Assembly (NCBI GenBank): GCA_022266195.1
Contig: WHVY01000008.1
Location: forward strand, 2,232,001-2,296,000
Length of the DNA stretch: 64,000 nt
DNA from: Tetranychus cinnabarinus
Lineage: Eukaryota; Arthropoda; Arachnida; Trombidiformes; Tetranychidae
Direction: 5' to 3'
Part shown: positions 33,779 through 46,500 of the stretch, in pieces
Layout of the letters: the number at the start of each line of letters is the position of its first letter
How positions within the stretch are numbered: the first letter of the stretch is position 1
Notes under the pieces: model-generated
Told to the model about the DNA's origin: nothing
Database searches by the model: none
The model's input: only the letters and a program-made list of their open reading frames with translations
Made by a program: the position numbers and the translations under genes

Positions 33779-34878
33779 TTATTCTCTGTTTTCAGATTCA
33801 ATTGACTCGTATGAGATTTGATTATTTTCTTGGAGAAGTGAATTATCCTCGGAATTCTGTCGCGACATTAAACAGCCCCAAGTTGTCAATTTCAAACCAC
33901 CTGCAGCCCAGGTAATGGTCAGATAGGCGGCTAATGCGCCAAAAACTAAACCAGTTGCGACGTCCGAAGGATGATGTTTGTAATCTGAGATTCTTGTTAA
34001 GGCTGTATAAAATGCCAAGTAAAAAACTAATGACTGCAAAAGCGACTTAAAGAGTACCAATTTTGGTGAACGAACTCTGGCTTGAAGATACATCTGTATA
34101 AATGAGAAATAATCAATGACTAGTATAAAATACTGTGACATATATGTATTGTAATTGAATTGGAAAGTTAAATACCGCAATGAAAACAGCACAAAAAGCG
34201 GACCAGGATGAATGACCAGAGAAAAAGGACATTCTTAAATCATCGACTTCGTTTTGACAGGTGTAATTTTCTATGTACTCGTGTGGGTCTCGATCTGCAC
34301 AGGAAATATTAGGTTTACAAGCTTGTATGAAATTCGGTCTCAATCGTCCAACAGTATACTTTGCCACTGAGACTAATGAAAGAATTGAAACGGCTCCAAA
34401 GACAAAGAAAATGCAAACATGGTAACTCGTAAGTAGGCACTGTTGCAGTGCTTGTTTCCCTCTAACCATTGATGGTAGTCTGGTATACTCTGTAACAAGA
34501 ACCTTTCGACCATAATTTATTTACAGAGATCAGTAATTAGTCAAGTTATTGCTATGGTTTCTTTTTTAAAGATAATGTTTCAACTTACAATTATAAGCAC
34601 TAGAGGAATGGACACTAAATAAAGCTCTGTTTGACCAACAGTTTCAGGTTTGTCTGGATAGCGGATGGATTCATCGTCACAAAAGAAACCTCGACGATAA
34701 GGCGTTCTACCAAATTGAGTTATTAGATAAGGCAAGAAAGCTGTCAGTGTAAAAAATAAAATCAATTAATTGTTACAGTATCAATAAGTAGATAACAAAA
34801 AAAGGATTACTTACCGAGAATTGCCAAGGAACAGTCAATAAGCACCTTGTAGAAGAGATTAACACAGAGAATAGCCAT
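33779..34878 (-). CDS. Phospholipid phosphatase (PAP2/LPP family)
   Basis: Four exons: 34815-34878, 34589-34740, 34176-34487 and 33779-34093. The lengths sum to 843 nt and give 280 residues with consistent phases. The three PAP2 motifs are present: KYTVGRLRP (C1), FFSGHSS (C2) and TRISDYKHH (C3, with catalytic His). Hydrophobic segments fit six transmembrane helices. A NYTC sequence in the second extracellular loop is a possible glycosylation site. The family dephosphorylates phosphatidic acid, lysophosphatidate and related lipids at the cell surface or in the ER/Golgi. The exon-3 acceptor is a tandem AGAG; only the second AG keeps the frame. The exact paralogue (PLPP1/2/3) cannot be assigned. 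Confidence 0.92.
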
Positions 34879-36968
34879 GGTTCAGGTGAAAGATTGAATG
34901 AAGGTCCAAGTGTAACCAAGTCAAGTTGAAGTCATTTAGGATAAATAAAATAACTAAAACCCTAAAATATATTTAATCTAAATAAATACGATGATCCAAT
35001 ACTAAAGTAATGTTCAGTTGGATGCACTGAATAAAAATTTAACATTTGATAAACAGCTCTCAGAATTAGATAAACTTCATGATATCTAGACCCTAAAATT
35101 AATTAAAAATTTTCACAGCCCATTCAACTGTTGAATTTCAACAGGAGAACAGATGGCGTTGGCAACGTTGTTATTATTTTGCCCAACATATGCTTTCCAA
35201 GTTCACCCTGTAAATGCCCTGCAAAAAGATTAAAACAGTTTTTCGGTCAAGTTTTTTCCAAGTTTCTTGTTTCAACTTCATGATGCACTATTCTCTCTTG
35301 AATCAAGTCTATTTGTAATCTGATTCAACACTCTAACAAATGTTTTTAACTTATTAAAAGCAAATATCGCATGACAATTTATAGATTCCCATTTAATGAA
35401 ACTAGAACTTCTAATGTAGACGTTTAGATTTTATATTTATGTCTAATCAAACTTAATGGAAGAGTCTTAATCCAAATAAAAATTGAAAATATGACATGAA
35501 ATCGGCTCTGAAAGTAAAGGCTAAGTTTAGTAATTCAGACTTTTGTCTAGACTTTTTTGCTTGATCAAGATGGTTGATATTTATATTTATTTCAATGTTA
35601 CATTACATTGTACAATCGAAATGAACTTGGATTCTATAAAAACGGAATCATTAGCTAATTGATTTATCAAATTATGATCTGAATTTAAGGATTTACAATC
35701 TCAGGTTGACTTCAACGCTAGACTTTAGCTGAAGTCCAAAAGGCATAAATTGTTCTTAACGTATTAGACACCCAATGATAATGCATTGCGCTAGGAATAC
35801 AAGTTGATTGAAACCAGATTGATTGTAAATTAATTTGGTAAAATTCAAGCAGAAATGTGCAGAAGATGCTTCGATCTGAATTTAATTGATTGTTGCCAAG
35901 CGATATCTTATGTGAATATCAATATGAAAGTAAACTCTTGAATCTGAAGATGGTAACTGAGTAAATGCAGATAAATATCATATTTTTAATATTACAGTTT
36001 TTTCATGGTAACAGAATCGAAAGGTTGAAACCTTTGAGATTTTATGAATTCATAGAAAAGCATTTTGTAATTAACTTGATAAAATAAAATAAAAGACTTA
36101 CTTTTCAATTTGAATTGCTGCCTATTCTTTTATAACATGAACCCATATTTTTATTTAAACTTGAATTGAAATGGTAAGACAATGAATATGGTGAAGAGTG
36201 AATAATAATTCATTACTGGATCCTTTGTGTGATCAATGTTAATGTTAAATTGATTTCCAATAGCTATTTAACATGGGAACATATTGTATACCATTAAGCA
36301 AACAAAACAATAACGTTTTATTACCATTGCTTTTTACAATTTAAATGACTTTCACTTTAAGCTTGTATAAGGAATAATTGATTGTATACAAAACGTTGAA
36401 GTTGAATTGAAATACACAACAAAATGAACAAGGCTGAAGTGTATAGCTTCGTAAGTGCGTGTTTTTGATTTGTTTGACTGATGCTGATCCTGATCTTTGA
36501 CCTGATTTCTCCTCAACTTGATAAGTCAGATTGTAAAATAAAAATAAGTTATATTAAAGTGTAATATGTTAATTCAATATTTGAAGTAATGTTGCTGGAT
36601 AAAAGGTTGATTACTTTAGATACTGGAGATTGTCTACAACTCTTACATCCAACTTGCTCAGTAAACGTATTTACTGAATCAGGGTTTCAGGTGATAAATT
36701 GTAAATAATACTGATAATTCATTGTGTATAATAATATCACAGGAAATAAAATAGACTTTGTTGATTTTACTTTTACACTTGTGACTGTAAAAAAGGTTTC
36801 AAATGATTTATTGCATTTTAGAAGGTTTTTACTTCTTTCATTAAGATTGACATGGCTGCTTATTCAAACTTATATTTTTCAATCTGTTGATTGTTTTGAT
36901 AATATTTAACTAGAGCCTAATCAAGGCAAACGACCAAGGAGTGCTAATCACCAATGGTAGGAATTTTT
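34879..36968. other. Intergenic region upstream of the phosphatase gene
   Basis: About 2.1 kb of A+T-rich DNA without a supported gene on either strand. The last eight bases (36961-36968, GAATTTTT) are the left target duplication of the Merlin element. Confidence 0.5.
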
Positions 36969-38411
36969 GGTAAGGTTTTACTTTTACGGAGAGAGGCGTC
37001 ACAAAATGAACATATGAGAAGATTTCTTATATAACACACTTTAATCGGCCAATCAAAAAAAAGCCAAATTAAGTAAGTAAACATCTAAGGGTTAAACATT
37101 GTTTTGGTTTAATTTATCTATTATTAATTAATTTATCATAATTTTTTCTTTATATTTCAGATTACTTGATAATCAAGTGGATTTTGATAGTGACTGGCGA
37201 TAAGCTCGACCATTAACTTGAACCTTTCACCGAGACTCAGATGCTGGAGATACTTATATTTAAAGCAAAATTCATTAAGATAGTCTCGTTTTTTTGAACC
37301 ATTGGCCTCCTTCGGTAAGTTGGACTTCAAGCTTTTCCAGAATCTCTCGATCCTCTGTGTGTTTATATTTTTATCTTCTGGATTTAAGAAATTTTTTGAG
37401 TGGTTTACTTGTCCATGTTGATAACCCATTTTTGTTAGGTCCAAATAGCCTCCCCAACAGTCAGTCATGATATGAGTTTCTGGTTTCACCCAGAACTTAA
37501 TAAGTTCATTAAGTGTTTGTTTATTTCTTTTTTACACTAATTCGAGAAAACAATTTCTACTTTCTCTCTCCAAGCCACCAACTATCCATATTCCATCTTC
37601 TTCATTTGATAATAGTCTTCCAACATTGTTTTTCCGTTTGAAGACTAGAGATTCATCGATCTCGACTATTTTGCCTGTACCACCAATTTCATTTCGATTG
37701 TCCATCCAATGTTTGATAGCAATTTCTCTTATACTTTTTCGTTTGCTTACAATTGTTTTCGGTGATTTACAGGTATACATTGAAGTGTTTTTGTTGCCAG
37801 TTTCCGAACACCATAAAAAAATTATTGCCAGGTTTTCAAGTATTGATAAGTGACCTCTTTCAAACCAAGTTCCAGAGCTTGGTGATATTTTTTTCCCACA
37901 TTTACCACATGTATAAATATAATTGAACTTAGTTGTTTTACATTTGTTTTTCCTCATAACACCACAACAGTTCACTGTCTTCAAACAGTTATATTCTTCG
38001 CCATTTGGAAGAAGTTTGAAGTTTTTTGCGAATGTAATTCCAGGTTCTCCATCTTCAGGTAAGGTCATTTTTTGATTAAAATTGAATGGTGTTAAAGTAG
38101 TAAAAAATTTTTGGTCCCACATCACTATTGAATAAGATTAACATTTACTCGATTTACTCTACATTTACTAAACGTCTAAAAAGCATGTTTAACCCTTATC
38201 GCATCCTTTAACCCTTACATGTGATTTTCTGGTTTTCTGGTTTTCTGGTTCCATCTTTTTGTTTATTTCATGTTTTAATTCTTAAATTTTCTTCTATTTC
38301 AGTGTTCACCAAAAACACCATTAAAAGGACTTCCACCATTGGATAAGTGTTTAAATGTCTTCTCATATGTTCATTTTGTGACGCCTTTCTCCGTAAAAGT
38401 AAAACCTTACC
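36969..38411 (-). mobile_element. Merlin-type DNA transposon, 1443 bp
   Basis: Terminal inverted repeats of 54 bp with one mismatch (left 36969-37022, right 38358-38411) start GGTAAGGTTTTACTTTTACG. Both ends are flanked by the same 8-bp GAATTTTT (36961-36968 and 38412-38419), a perfect target duplication of the length known for Merlin elements. The transposase, on the minus strand, belongs to the IS1016/IS1595 (ISXO2-like DDE) group to which Merlin belongs. A short GGTTTTCT tandem repeat lies inside near 38227-38255. Confidence 0.93.
37157..38122 (-). pseudogene. Merlin transposase with one in-frame stop
   Basis: One continuous frame from the ATG at 38120-38122 to the stop at 37157-37159, interrupted only by a TAA at 37532-37534 (after ...FLELV). 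Without that stop it would be 321 residues. An N-terminal zinc ribbon (CCGV...C, TCGKCGKK) precedes the catalytic core. The first Asp is in VEIDESLV, the second in IMTDCWGGY, and the Glu in NTQRIERFWKSLK. All three acidic residues are present. A single nonsense codon in an otherwise clean frame, with perfect target duplications, suggests a recent insertion. Readthrough or a hidden small intron is possible but unsupported. Confidence 0.88.
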
Positions 38412-38419
38412 GAATTTTT

Positions 38420-39639
38420 GGATATTAAAATGAATGTTGGCAACACGATGAAACATTTTAGTGACCGAAAGTCAGGAGAAGGCGTTCAAAGAAACCGTTA
38501 ATAAGATCAGAAACAAAACGAAGACTGAATTAAAAATGGAGTCTATTAACCTCTTTTTGGGTTGATCAAAATTAATAAGTAAAATTGCTTCAACTACTTG
38601 AAGAAGGAGGTGAAAGAATGGAAAGGATTTGGATGTGAACTATTGATAGCTTTTTTTAAAAATTTTTGTTTGGATATTTCGCTTTTTGTCAATTCTGGTT
38701 TCAAAGCCTTCAATCCATTTCTTATATCCTATTTTGTTATCAACCCACGGTATTGAAAAATCAACCTGAGGATAGAGTCACTGGATATACGAAGCATTAA
38801 ATTATTTGCTAATAACAAACACAAATTAATATATTTCAAGAGTAATTTCACTATTCTTTGGTATCAGGTGAATTGGAAGGAATAGTAAGAGAAGAAGGCA
38901 GAAGAAGAGGAGAGGAAGAGTGAGCAGTGAGCAGTGAGCAGTGAGATCAATCCTACTCTTTTTGAGACTACAATTTTGACACTATTTGGTCTGTGTTTTG
39001 ATTGTGATTATCACATTGTACATTGTATTTCATATGTATTATTGTTTCCTTCAACATTAATTTAATCAACTATCCAGTTTATTGATTCTTTACCTCAATT
39101 TATTACATTAATTAATGATAAAAATTAAACAGCTGTGTGTTCATTTGTATTATCAGTTACTCAAAGAAACACAACGCAATTTTTCATTATTTTCTGGTAT
39201 TGTCTGCTGTTTGTCTGTCATTTTGCTTGCTAAAATGTTTGAAATCAACAATTTTTATCGTTTAAGTTTTCTTTGTTTAAGATAACAGTCTTGAATTTTA
39301 ACATCCACGTTATCAACAGCTAGTGCTATAACAACTGTGACATCAAAAGGAACAATCAATTACAACAGCAACGGTCACCGAACAGATATACAGTATAGGT
39401 AACTATAGTCTTGTGTTTGTTTTCTTGGCTTATAATTTTGTTGATGAATTCAAGGATTTGATTAATATATTGTATTTATTTTTTTCTGTTAATCTATCAA
39501 AGTGTCATCTAAGGACCAATACTCGTCCAGATGTGATCTACTTGAAGTGGGTTTTATAAAGCAGTCGAATTTGGCTCATCAACTTCATTGAGATACAGAC
39601 ATCATAGAAACTCATTCCTTACCACTGGATTATTATAAT
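38420..39639. other. Upstream region of the hexosaminidase D gene
   Basis: There is no coding exon. A GA-rich stretch with three tandem GTGAGCA units lies near 38919-38945. A 5' UTR intron is possible: GTATAG|GTAACT at about 39400 is a reasonable donor and several CAG/AAG acceptors precede the start codon. Confidence 0.45.
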
Positions 39640-39686
39640 TGTTGTGTAAAGGACTCCAGGAATCAGCTTGGTGTCTAATTTTTTCA

Positions 39687-41663
39687 ATGCGGTCTATCAG
39701 ACCGATCTGTTTTTATATGTTTACCTCTCTTTGGAAGAGGAAACCATTACTTTTGGCAATTGTAATGGTTACCTCGTTCACAATAATTGCATTACAGTAC
39801 AATAGTGTAACCGAATCAAGGGATAAAAGAAAAGACTATCATTCTAGTGACCATTCGCTCAGAAATGGAAGGAACGTCGACCTTAAAGATGGTGCATCAT
39901 TACCGAGGAGAAATCTTTCTGCTCTAGGTCTTGATAGAAGCAATAGCAATCATAAACTTAACGATGATAGTCAATATAATGATAAAAATTCTGGTCGGTT
40001 GTCATATGACTCTGCGGATAAGAAGCAATACATCTCACCAGCACCATATGAACCTTTGTTTGGTAAAAAATTTGCCAATTTTTTCAATTCAAATGAAAAA
40101 AGAAAAAATAATCAAGAATCGCCCAAAGAAAAAAATCCGTACTATGTTCCTCCTTTCAGACTTGTCCATTTTGACCTGAAAGGAGCCCCACCAAAGATTA
40201 GTTATCTCAAGTCAATACTCCCGATAATCAAAGAAGCAGGAGCTAATGGGATTCTCATTGAATATGAAGATATGTTTCCCTATGAGAATTATTTGAGTGA
40301 TATACCAGCAGCCAATGCTTATACCAAATCAGAAATAGCTTTGCTACTCAGCTCAGCAGAAGAGCATGGCCTAGAAGTGATACCATTGGTCCCAGCTTTT
40401 GGTCACATGGAATTTGTTCTCAAATTAAGTAAATTCCGTCATCTCAGAGAGTACGATCCTTATCCAATGGCTTTGTGTCCTTCACAAAATGAATCTTTCG
40501 TTCTTATCCAACACATGATAGACCAAATAATGTCTGCTCACCCGAATGCAAAGTGGCTCCATATTGGTTGTGATGAAGTATTTCAGATTGGTTATTGCGA
40601 AAGGTGTCGAAACACCGAACGAGATACATTATTCCTTGATCATGTAATTAAAGTTGCCAAATACGTGAAAGAAAAACATCGAGTGATCCCAATTGTTTGG
40701 GATGATATGCTGAGAAACATTTTGCCCGAACGCTTGAAAGAGAGTAAAATTGGTTCACTTGTTGAACCCATGATATGGACATATGTCAAAGATATTTATC
40801 GTTTTATCCCGTACCCAACATTTTCCTATTTTGCTGATATCTTTGAAAATGTATGGGCTGCAAGTGCCTTCAAGGGTGCCTTTGGTGAGACCCTAACTGT
40901 ACCCAATGTTAAAATGCACCTGGAAAATAATCAAGGTTGGTTGGAAGTTATGGCCGAGCAACAAGGCCATTTTAAATCCATAAGAGGAATTGCAGTCACT
41001 GGTTGGCAGAGATACGATCATTTAGGCACTCTGTGTGAACTTTTACCCTCCGGTTTACCCTCACTCATTGTTGATCTCATCACTCTTCGCGATGGTCATT
41101 ACGATTCATCCAAAGTTTTCAAAGAATTCGATAAAATAATGCATTGTTCATCTTCATCTTCCATTGGACAGTATGGCTACCGTGAAGATAGCAATATTGG
41201 TGGTAATTCTAATGGTGCTGTTGATTTTGAATCTGATCCCTATCTTTATAACAAAGCTTCAAGCTGTATGTTTCCAGGATCATCCATTTTTCGCATGACC
41301 CAATCTGTCGCTGAGGCTGTCAAACGCGTTAATGATTATATTTACGATGTAACCATACACAAAGCTTGGTTGACAGATTATAATATTCGTCATAACGTTT
41401 CCAATCCTTACCGAGTAGACGAAGGATTGGAACAACACAGTAATGTTCATTATCTATTGACTTCAGCTTTGAGAGCAGCTTCATCATCTTTGAGAGAAGC
41501 GTTTGATGAATATACTGTAAATGAATGGATTGAACAAAACATTTATCCATATCTACTCAAGATGGAAAAACTGTTAAAAGATGGAGAAAGCCTTAAGAAA
41601 AACAAAGTTTGGCCAAGAAGACCTTATCCACCTTTAGCAGATATGAAAAGATTTGGATTGTAA
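39687..41663 (+). CDS. HEXD: Hexosaminidase D-like glycoside hydrolase (GH20)
   Basis: A single exon of 658 residues from the first ATG (39687). A basic N-terminus (LWKRK) followed by one hydrophobic segment (about residues 20-38) predicts a type II signal anchor. After a low-complexity, charged stem (to about 150) comes the GH20 catalytic domain: LVHFDLKGAPPKISYLKS, ANGILIEYEDMFPYE, EVIPLVPAFGHMEFVLK. The GH20 catalytic Asp-Glu pair lies in LHIGCDEV (about D296-E297). Hexosaminidase D removes terminal N-acetylhexosamines, with preference for GalNAc in the mammalian enzyme. The anchor and stem make it longer than the mammalian protein and place it in the secretory pathway (inference from the hydrophobic segment). 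The frame stays open 16 codons further upstream without an ATG. Confidence 0.93.
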   Translation: MRSIRPICFYMFTSLWKRKPLLLAIVMVTSFTIIALQYNSVTESRDKRKDYHSSDHSLRNGRNVDLKDGASLPRRNLSALGLDRSNSNHKLNDDSQYNDKNSGRLSYDSADKKQYISPAPYEPLFGKKFANFFNSNEKRKNNQESPKEKNPYYVPPFRLVHFDLKGAPPKISYLKSILPIIKEAGANGILIEYEDMFPYENYLSDIPAANAYTKSEIALLLSSAEEHGLEVIPLVPAFGHMEFVLKLSKFRHLREYDPYPMALCPSQNESFVLIQHMIDQIMSAHPNAKWLHIGCDEVFQIGYCERCRNTERDTLFLDHVIKVAKYVKEKHRVIPIVWDDMLRNILPERLKESKIGSLVEPMIWTYVKDIYRFIPYPTFSYFADIFENVWAASAFKGAFGETLTVPNVKMHLENNQGWLEVMAEQQGHFKSIRGIAVTGWQRYDHLGTLCELLPSGLPSLIVDLITLRDGHYDSSKVFKEFDKIMHCSSSSSIGQYGYREDSNIGGNSNGAVDFESDPYLYNKASSCMFPGSSIFRMTQSVAEAVKRVNDYIYDVTIHKAWLTDYNIRHNVSNPYRVDEGLEQHSNVHYLLTSALRAASSSLREAFDEYTVNEWIEQNIYPYLLKMEKLLKDGESLKKNKVWPRRPYPPLADMKRFGL

Positions 41664-43254
41664 ATTATTTTTTACTGATTACAAAAGCAAAATTATCCAT
41701 AATACTAAACCAGTTGAATTAAAACTGAAAAGAGCCACATGAGTCTAAATTTTCGCTCTTTTCCATCTGGTTTGGTTATAAATCATACCTAAGTTTAAGT
41801 AGCTGCTATCGAACGACATACTAAGAATTACGAAAATTCGCTATTCAAATTGTTTATTGAATTGAGTTTCAAATTCGCAATCTTCACCATCTTCATCATT
41901 TTCAAAGTCACAAATTTTCAAAGCAAACAGGAATGACATCAATGTTTCATTCATCATTAAACGATACCTGATCTACAAACTTTCTATTCTCTGATTTCCT
42001 TTCAGTCCATTGAGTGGGAAACAGGTTCCAAGTTACATAGAGAGATACAAAAATGGTTCTAGGGAGTTGTCAAATGATCATCAATTTTGTATCAACACAG
42101 AAAAAACATTCACGCATAAAGCACGACAACCTCGACTTCTCTTTTTGTTTCTTTTGGCTGCTTTCATTTTCATAAAAGTTAGACAATGTTATTGTCCTTG
42201 GCAGAGAGAAAGAAAAAGGGTTTCCACTTACTCTTCTCTTAAACACCTTTTCTGTTCAAGATTCACTCCAGTGTTTATCATCCTGGTGGAACTGATTTTG
42301 TCATTTATAAAGACTCTGTAGTTTAAGTAATTTAATTTCAACACTTTAAAGCGAAAAAGAACAAAAAAATGAAAGAAGGCGGAGAAGTTTCAAGAGAAGG
42401 ATCGGTGAATAAGAAGTTGCTTTATTAATTACTTAACAATCAAAATCTTCTTTATGTGATACGGATAAATTCTATTGGTAACTACAAGACCATAAGCTAG
42501 GAACAAAAACAAAAGGCATCCTCGGATTTCCACTCTTCTGGTTCCTTTTATGCCGCTTAATGTAATTCATTTGAACTTGATTTACTTTTCTTTGATGTTC
42601 TATTGCAGTCAATTGTACCAAAACAAAACATCAAGTCATCAACAGAAATCAATGCAATCATAAGTCACTTTGAAATCTGTCTATTTGCTTTATATCAAAT
42701 CAACATCATCAAATGTGTTTTCTCTTATCCCAACTTTCATTTAATGTACAAAGTCTTTATCAATTTATTTCTTTTTTTTCAAATTATTTGATCTAAAACA
42801 GAGTTCTCATTGTTACGTCGATTTTTTGCTACCATCGATAGCTTAACTTACCCCAAATAGCATTTTGATTGTTTATAAATACATGCATTATTATTTGACT
42901 TGAGGTGATACACACCATGAATTTTTCATATTTGCTCTTCATTTGACCCCTTTATCTCCCTTTATCGTTAACACTTGTAAAGTTAAATATATTAAATCAA
43001 ATTAAATAATATATGTATAGTAATCATTGGCTTGATATGTTTTTGTCTTCTTTATTCATCCCTAAATTTTATTACTATAAAACCCCTTACATAAAGTATA
43101 AAGTAAAGACTAAAGTAATACAATGTAACTGTGTAAGTCTTTAGATATAGAAACTCTCTTTCTTTTCTCAAATTTCTTTTAAATTCTAGACAAAATGTAT
43201 GTTTTCAATTTATTTTAATTAATTTTTACTGATTCTATTTAATTTTAACGTGCC
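41664..43254. other. Region between HEXD and the RASSF gene
   Basis: No convincing coding exon. Open stretches at 42010-42321 and 42603-42791 (+) have no family resemblance and A+T-biased composition. CTTTCAG near 42005 could be an acceptor for a 5' UTR exon of the RASSF gene, but this cannot be settled here. Confidence 0.45.
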
Positions 43255-45199
43255 ATGGATTTCCGAGTTTATTTGGATGGTATTCAACGTATAGTTTCCG
43301 GTGTCACCCTTGAAACCACATGTAAAGATATTGTTTTATGTTTGGCTCAAGCAACTCAGCAATTTGGAAAATTTATTTTGGTTGAGAGATGGCGAAACAA
43401 TGAAAGACTTCTGAATCCTAATGATTATCCAATTAAATTGCTAAGTCAGTGGGGAGAATATGCCTCGGATGTTATGTTCATTATGAAAAGATGTGATCAA
43501 CCATTGGCTGATTCATCTGCTAAGTTACAAAGCTCTGCTAATCATAATTTACAGTTACAACATCAATTAAGACAACAACAACCACGGCAGTACCAACCAA
43601 ATGATCCTAATTTGCTTGCGAGTAAAGTTAATCAAGGCAATCGTGTAGAAAGTAATCATTTAAAGCCAACAAATTTAATCAGTGAAAATCAAGATCATTA
43701 TGGTACATGTATACCTCGAAAACATGTTTATTATCAAGAAGAAAAGTTAATCAACATGCCCAGTAAATCTTCTAGTCAATCAATCCCACTAAATCAGAGT
43801 GGTATTTCACAAGAATCCCCGGTAGACATTGAATCGGATTATGGTACTAATCAAGCTCTCATGAAAAGACCAAAGCATCCACCTCCTTACTATGAAGCCA
43901 TTACTAAAAGTGCGTTATTAAGATCTTCACCTTCAGGTACAGTTTTTTTAGAGTTTTAAAAGAAGCTTAGAATCACTATCGTTTACTTTATTATAACTAG
44001 ATCCTGTTGAAGCTAGTCCAGAAGCCTCTGGTGTGCACTGGTTACAAGGAGAAGCTGGAAACTCGTCAATATGCTCCAAAGGAATTAATCGATCAAACTG
44101 CGAAGATCAAGAAGAAAGCCAAAGCATGGTTAAAAGTAGTCGAAACTCTGAGGAAGCTAGAAACAAACAACCATATCGTCATGATGAAATTAAAATAAAC
44201 GATGTCAAATTGTCCAGTTTACAGAAAGAAACGTTAAATGCCAGTAATCGCCAAATCCTCGAGACCAATTCCTCAAACAATTATTGGGCCTCTAAATTTC
44301 GATCTCTCAATCCCCGACAAAGACAAGATGTTCTAAATGACTCTCGAAGACTCGATAGACTATGCGAGATTCAACGAGAATCAATGATCAATGTCGAATC
44401 AGATGAACTCAATGATACCAACGAGCTTACTAGATTTGACATGGAACCTAAAGCTATTGAAGTTGACGAAAATAAATTGAGAACTCAGTTGTCCGAAATA
44501 GAGAATCAAATTTCTGACTGTCGACAAAGTATTGAACAATTGATGGACCAAATAAATCGTAAGTTTATTTTCACTTTATAAATTTATTTTTTATGAATCT
44601 TGTCTTAATTATATCACTTTCTCTTCTCATAGAGTTGAACCTTCAAAAAGAAGAGGAGGAATTGTTAAAGCGAAGAGAGGAAACAAAAATAAAAACACAA
44701 CTAATAGAAATGACCAAAGAAAAATCAATTGAATTTGAACGTCAGGTATTTTCTTTCACCATATAAATTATTTGAATATTTTGACCAAAAACTTTTTTCA
44801 TTCTCTAGTCCGAACAGTTAAGGATGGTTGATGAGGAACTAAAAGAATCTGATGAAATGCTTAAAGAGCGAATTAAAAAGATCGAAAAAATTTTACAAGA
44901 TTTGAAGGAAGCAAATTTACAAGGTCTAAGTTTATTGCCTAGAGACGAGCTTTTTTCTAAAAATCTCCCACAAATGAAGACTTCCCAAAGCCATGTTATC
45001 ATCAATCCTGATGCCAGGTATTTTGTTTTATACATAACTCTCAAAATTAAGGATTAAATCGTCATTTTTTATCTTTTACAGAAATTCATTCCAAACTAAA
45101 CAACAAAGACCCGGTAGCACAAGGAAAATGTTTGTCCCTCCTCGAGAGCTGAAAAATGCTGTTGCTACCAGTAAAAACCCTCACGGAGTTTGGGTTTGA
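43255..45199 (+). CDS. N-terminal Ras-association domain protein (RASSF7/8 type)
   Basis: Five exons (43255-43936, 44001-44558, 44633-44745, 44809-45017, 45082-45199) give 1680 nt and 559 residues, with all junctions GT-AG and in phase. Residues 1-83 form a Ras-association domain of the N-terminal RASSF kind (VYLDGIQRIVSGV, ERWRNNERLL, QWGEYASDVMFI). A Gln/Asn-rich disordered middle follows with a PPPYYEA motif that could bind WW domains. A coiled coil runs from about residue 390 to 500 (RTQLSEIENQI, KRREETKIKTQ, ERIKKIEKILQDLKEA). RASSF8 in Drosophila binds ASPP and acts at adherens junctions to restrain growth; transfer of that role here is inference. The first intron is only 64 bp. Confidence 0.92.
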
Positions 45200-46414
45200 G
45201 CATTTTTAACTATTATCAAGTTATCCAGTTATCTTCCAACCTTCCAAAGACAAAGAAAGTTACAATTCGCAAAGCTACTTAGTCTTCTCCGTCCAAAGTT
45301 ATTTTTTGAAATCAACATTACCATAACAAGGATCATCCCTTAATTTACCTCACTAATTTTTATCCATTTCTTTTTTTAACATAGACAATCATCATAAAGT
45401 TTTCACTTAAGAAAGCTTTTGTTAACTACTTATGGTACTTTTATAGTGATCACAAAATTGTAAAATTGTCCATTTAACCAGCTCATTTACAAGCTTCAAG
45501 TTAAATCTTCTAATTTCAACTTGTAGTGAATTAATTTAAGATTTATTAGAGAATCGATGTAACAATGATGAACGAGACTCAGTTTAATCTGAGAACGTTT
45601 TATCAGATGAAACACATGCAAATCTTCCCTTTAAGATTTGATAAACTTGCTTTTCTTTTGTTATTCTAACTTCCTAACTAAAACAGTCACTAACTTAGCA
45701 AAAAGAAAAGCAAAGAAATTATGTTTATCTTTCATATATTAACCAACTATCAAAGCAATTTCACAAATTGACATTTTTATTATACAATTTGTCAATTAAT
45801 TAACCTTTAACAAAACACAAAAATGCTATCACAGCTCACCAATCAAATTACCTTTGAAAATTAAAACTCCATGCAAAATGAAACGCTGAATCTATTTTCA
45901 ATTTTCACTTGACTAATCTCAACAATCTTTACCATTAGTGTGGTTAATCAATTGAATAGCAAACATTCCAGTTCTATTCCTTTTCATATTAAGGATCACA
46001 TTTCATTATAACACATTAAAAACATTCAAAAAGTGATCGGTTGCTCTTTTAGCTTTACAATCAGAATCGACTTTATTTCAAATAATCCAACATTTTCACT
46101 ATAGCAGCTTAAAATTGTATAAGCTGGTACTGATACTGAAATATCAACAAATTAGGTCAATTGAAAGTCTCGTCCTTCCAAAATTCCGGTCCGAAAATTG
46201 TAAAAATGAAGAAGCCAAAAGATCGATATCCAACAATTATATTGATCACAATCAGAACATCATAATAATCTTTAATCATCATCTCCATCTATAAACTGGA
46301 AAGATAAATGGATTCCTCCAATCCTGTTTTAAGCTAAACCGGTAAAGATTAAAATCTAAGAGCGCATCTAAAAATGAAGTTTATTAACTGTAATTTGCAC
46401 CTCTTTCTCATTAA
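45200..46414. other. Intergenic region left of tRNA-Tyr
   Basis: The 3' UTR of the RASSF gene, then A+T-rich DNA with no supported gene. Confidence 0.5.
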
Positions 46415-46500
46415 CCGACGATAGCTCAGTTGGTAGAGCGGAGGACTGTAGATGTTCAATAGAGATCCTTAGGTCGCTGGTTCGACTCCGGCTCGTCGGA
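46415..46500 (+). tRNA. tRNA-Tyr (GTA) with intron
   Basis: An 86-nt gene. The acceptor stem CCGACGA pairs fully with TCGTCGG, followed by discriminator A. The A box is TAGCTCAGTTGG and the B box GGTTCGACTCC. The anticodon GTA in GGACTGTAG is followed by a 13-nt intron (about 46452-46464, ATGTTCAATAGAG) one base 3' of the anticodon, as in most eukaryotic tRNA-Tyr genes, and then ATCCTTAGGTCGC. The T and D arms pair normally. A TTTTTT-type terminator is short (ACTTTTTTGG, 46502-46511). Confidence 0.96.

Noticed and set aside
39931..40179. 82-codon ORF inside hexosaminidase D
   Set aside because: It is an alternative frame of a low-complexity A-rich stretch in a well supported gene.
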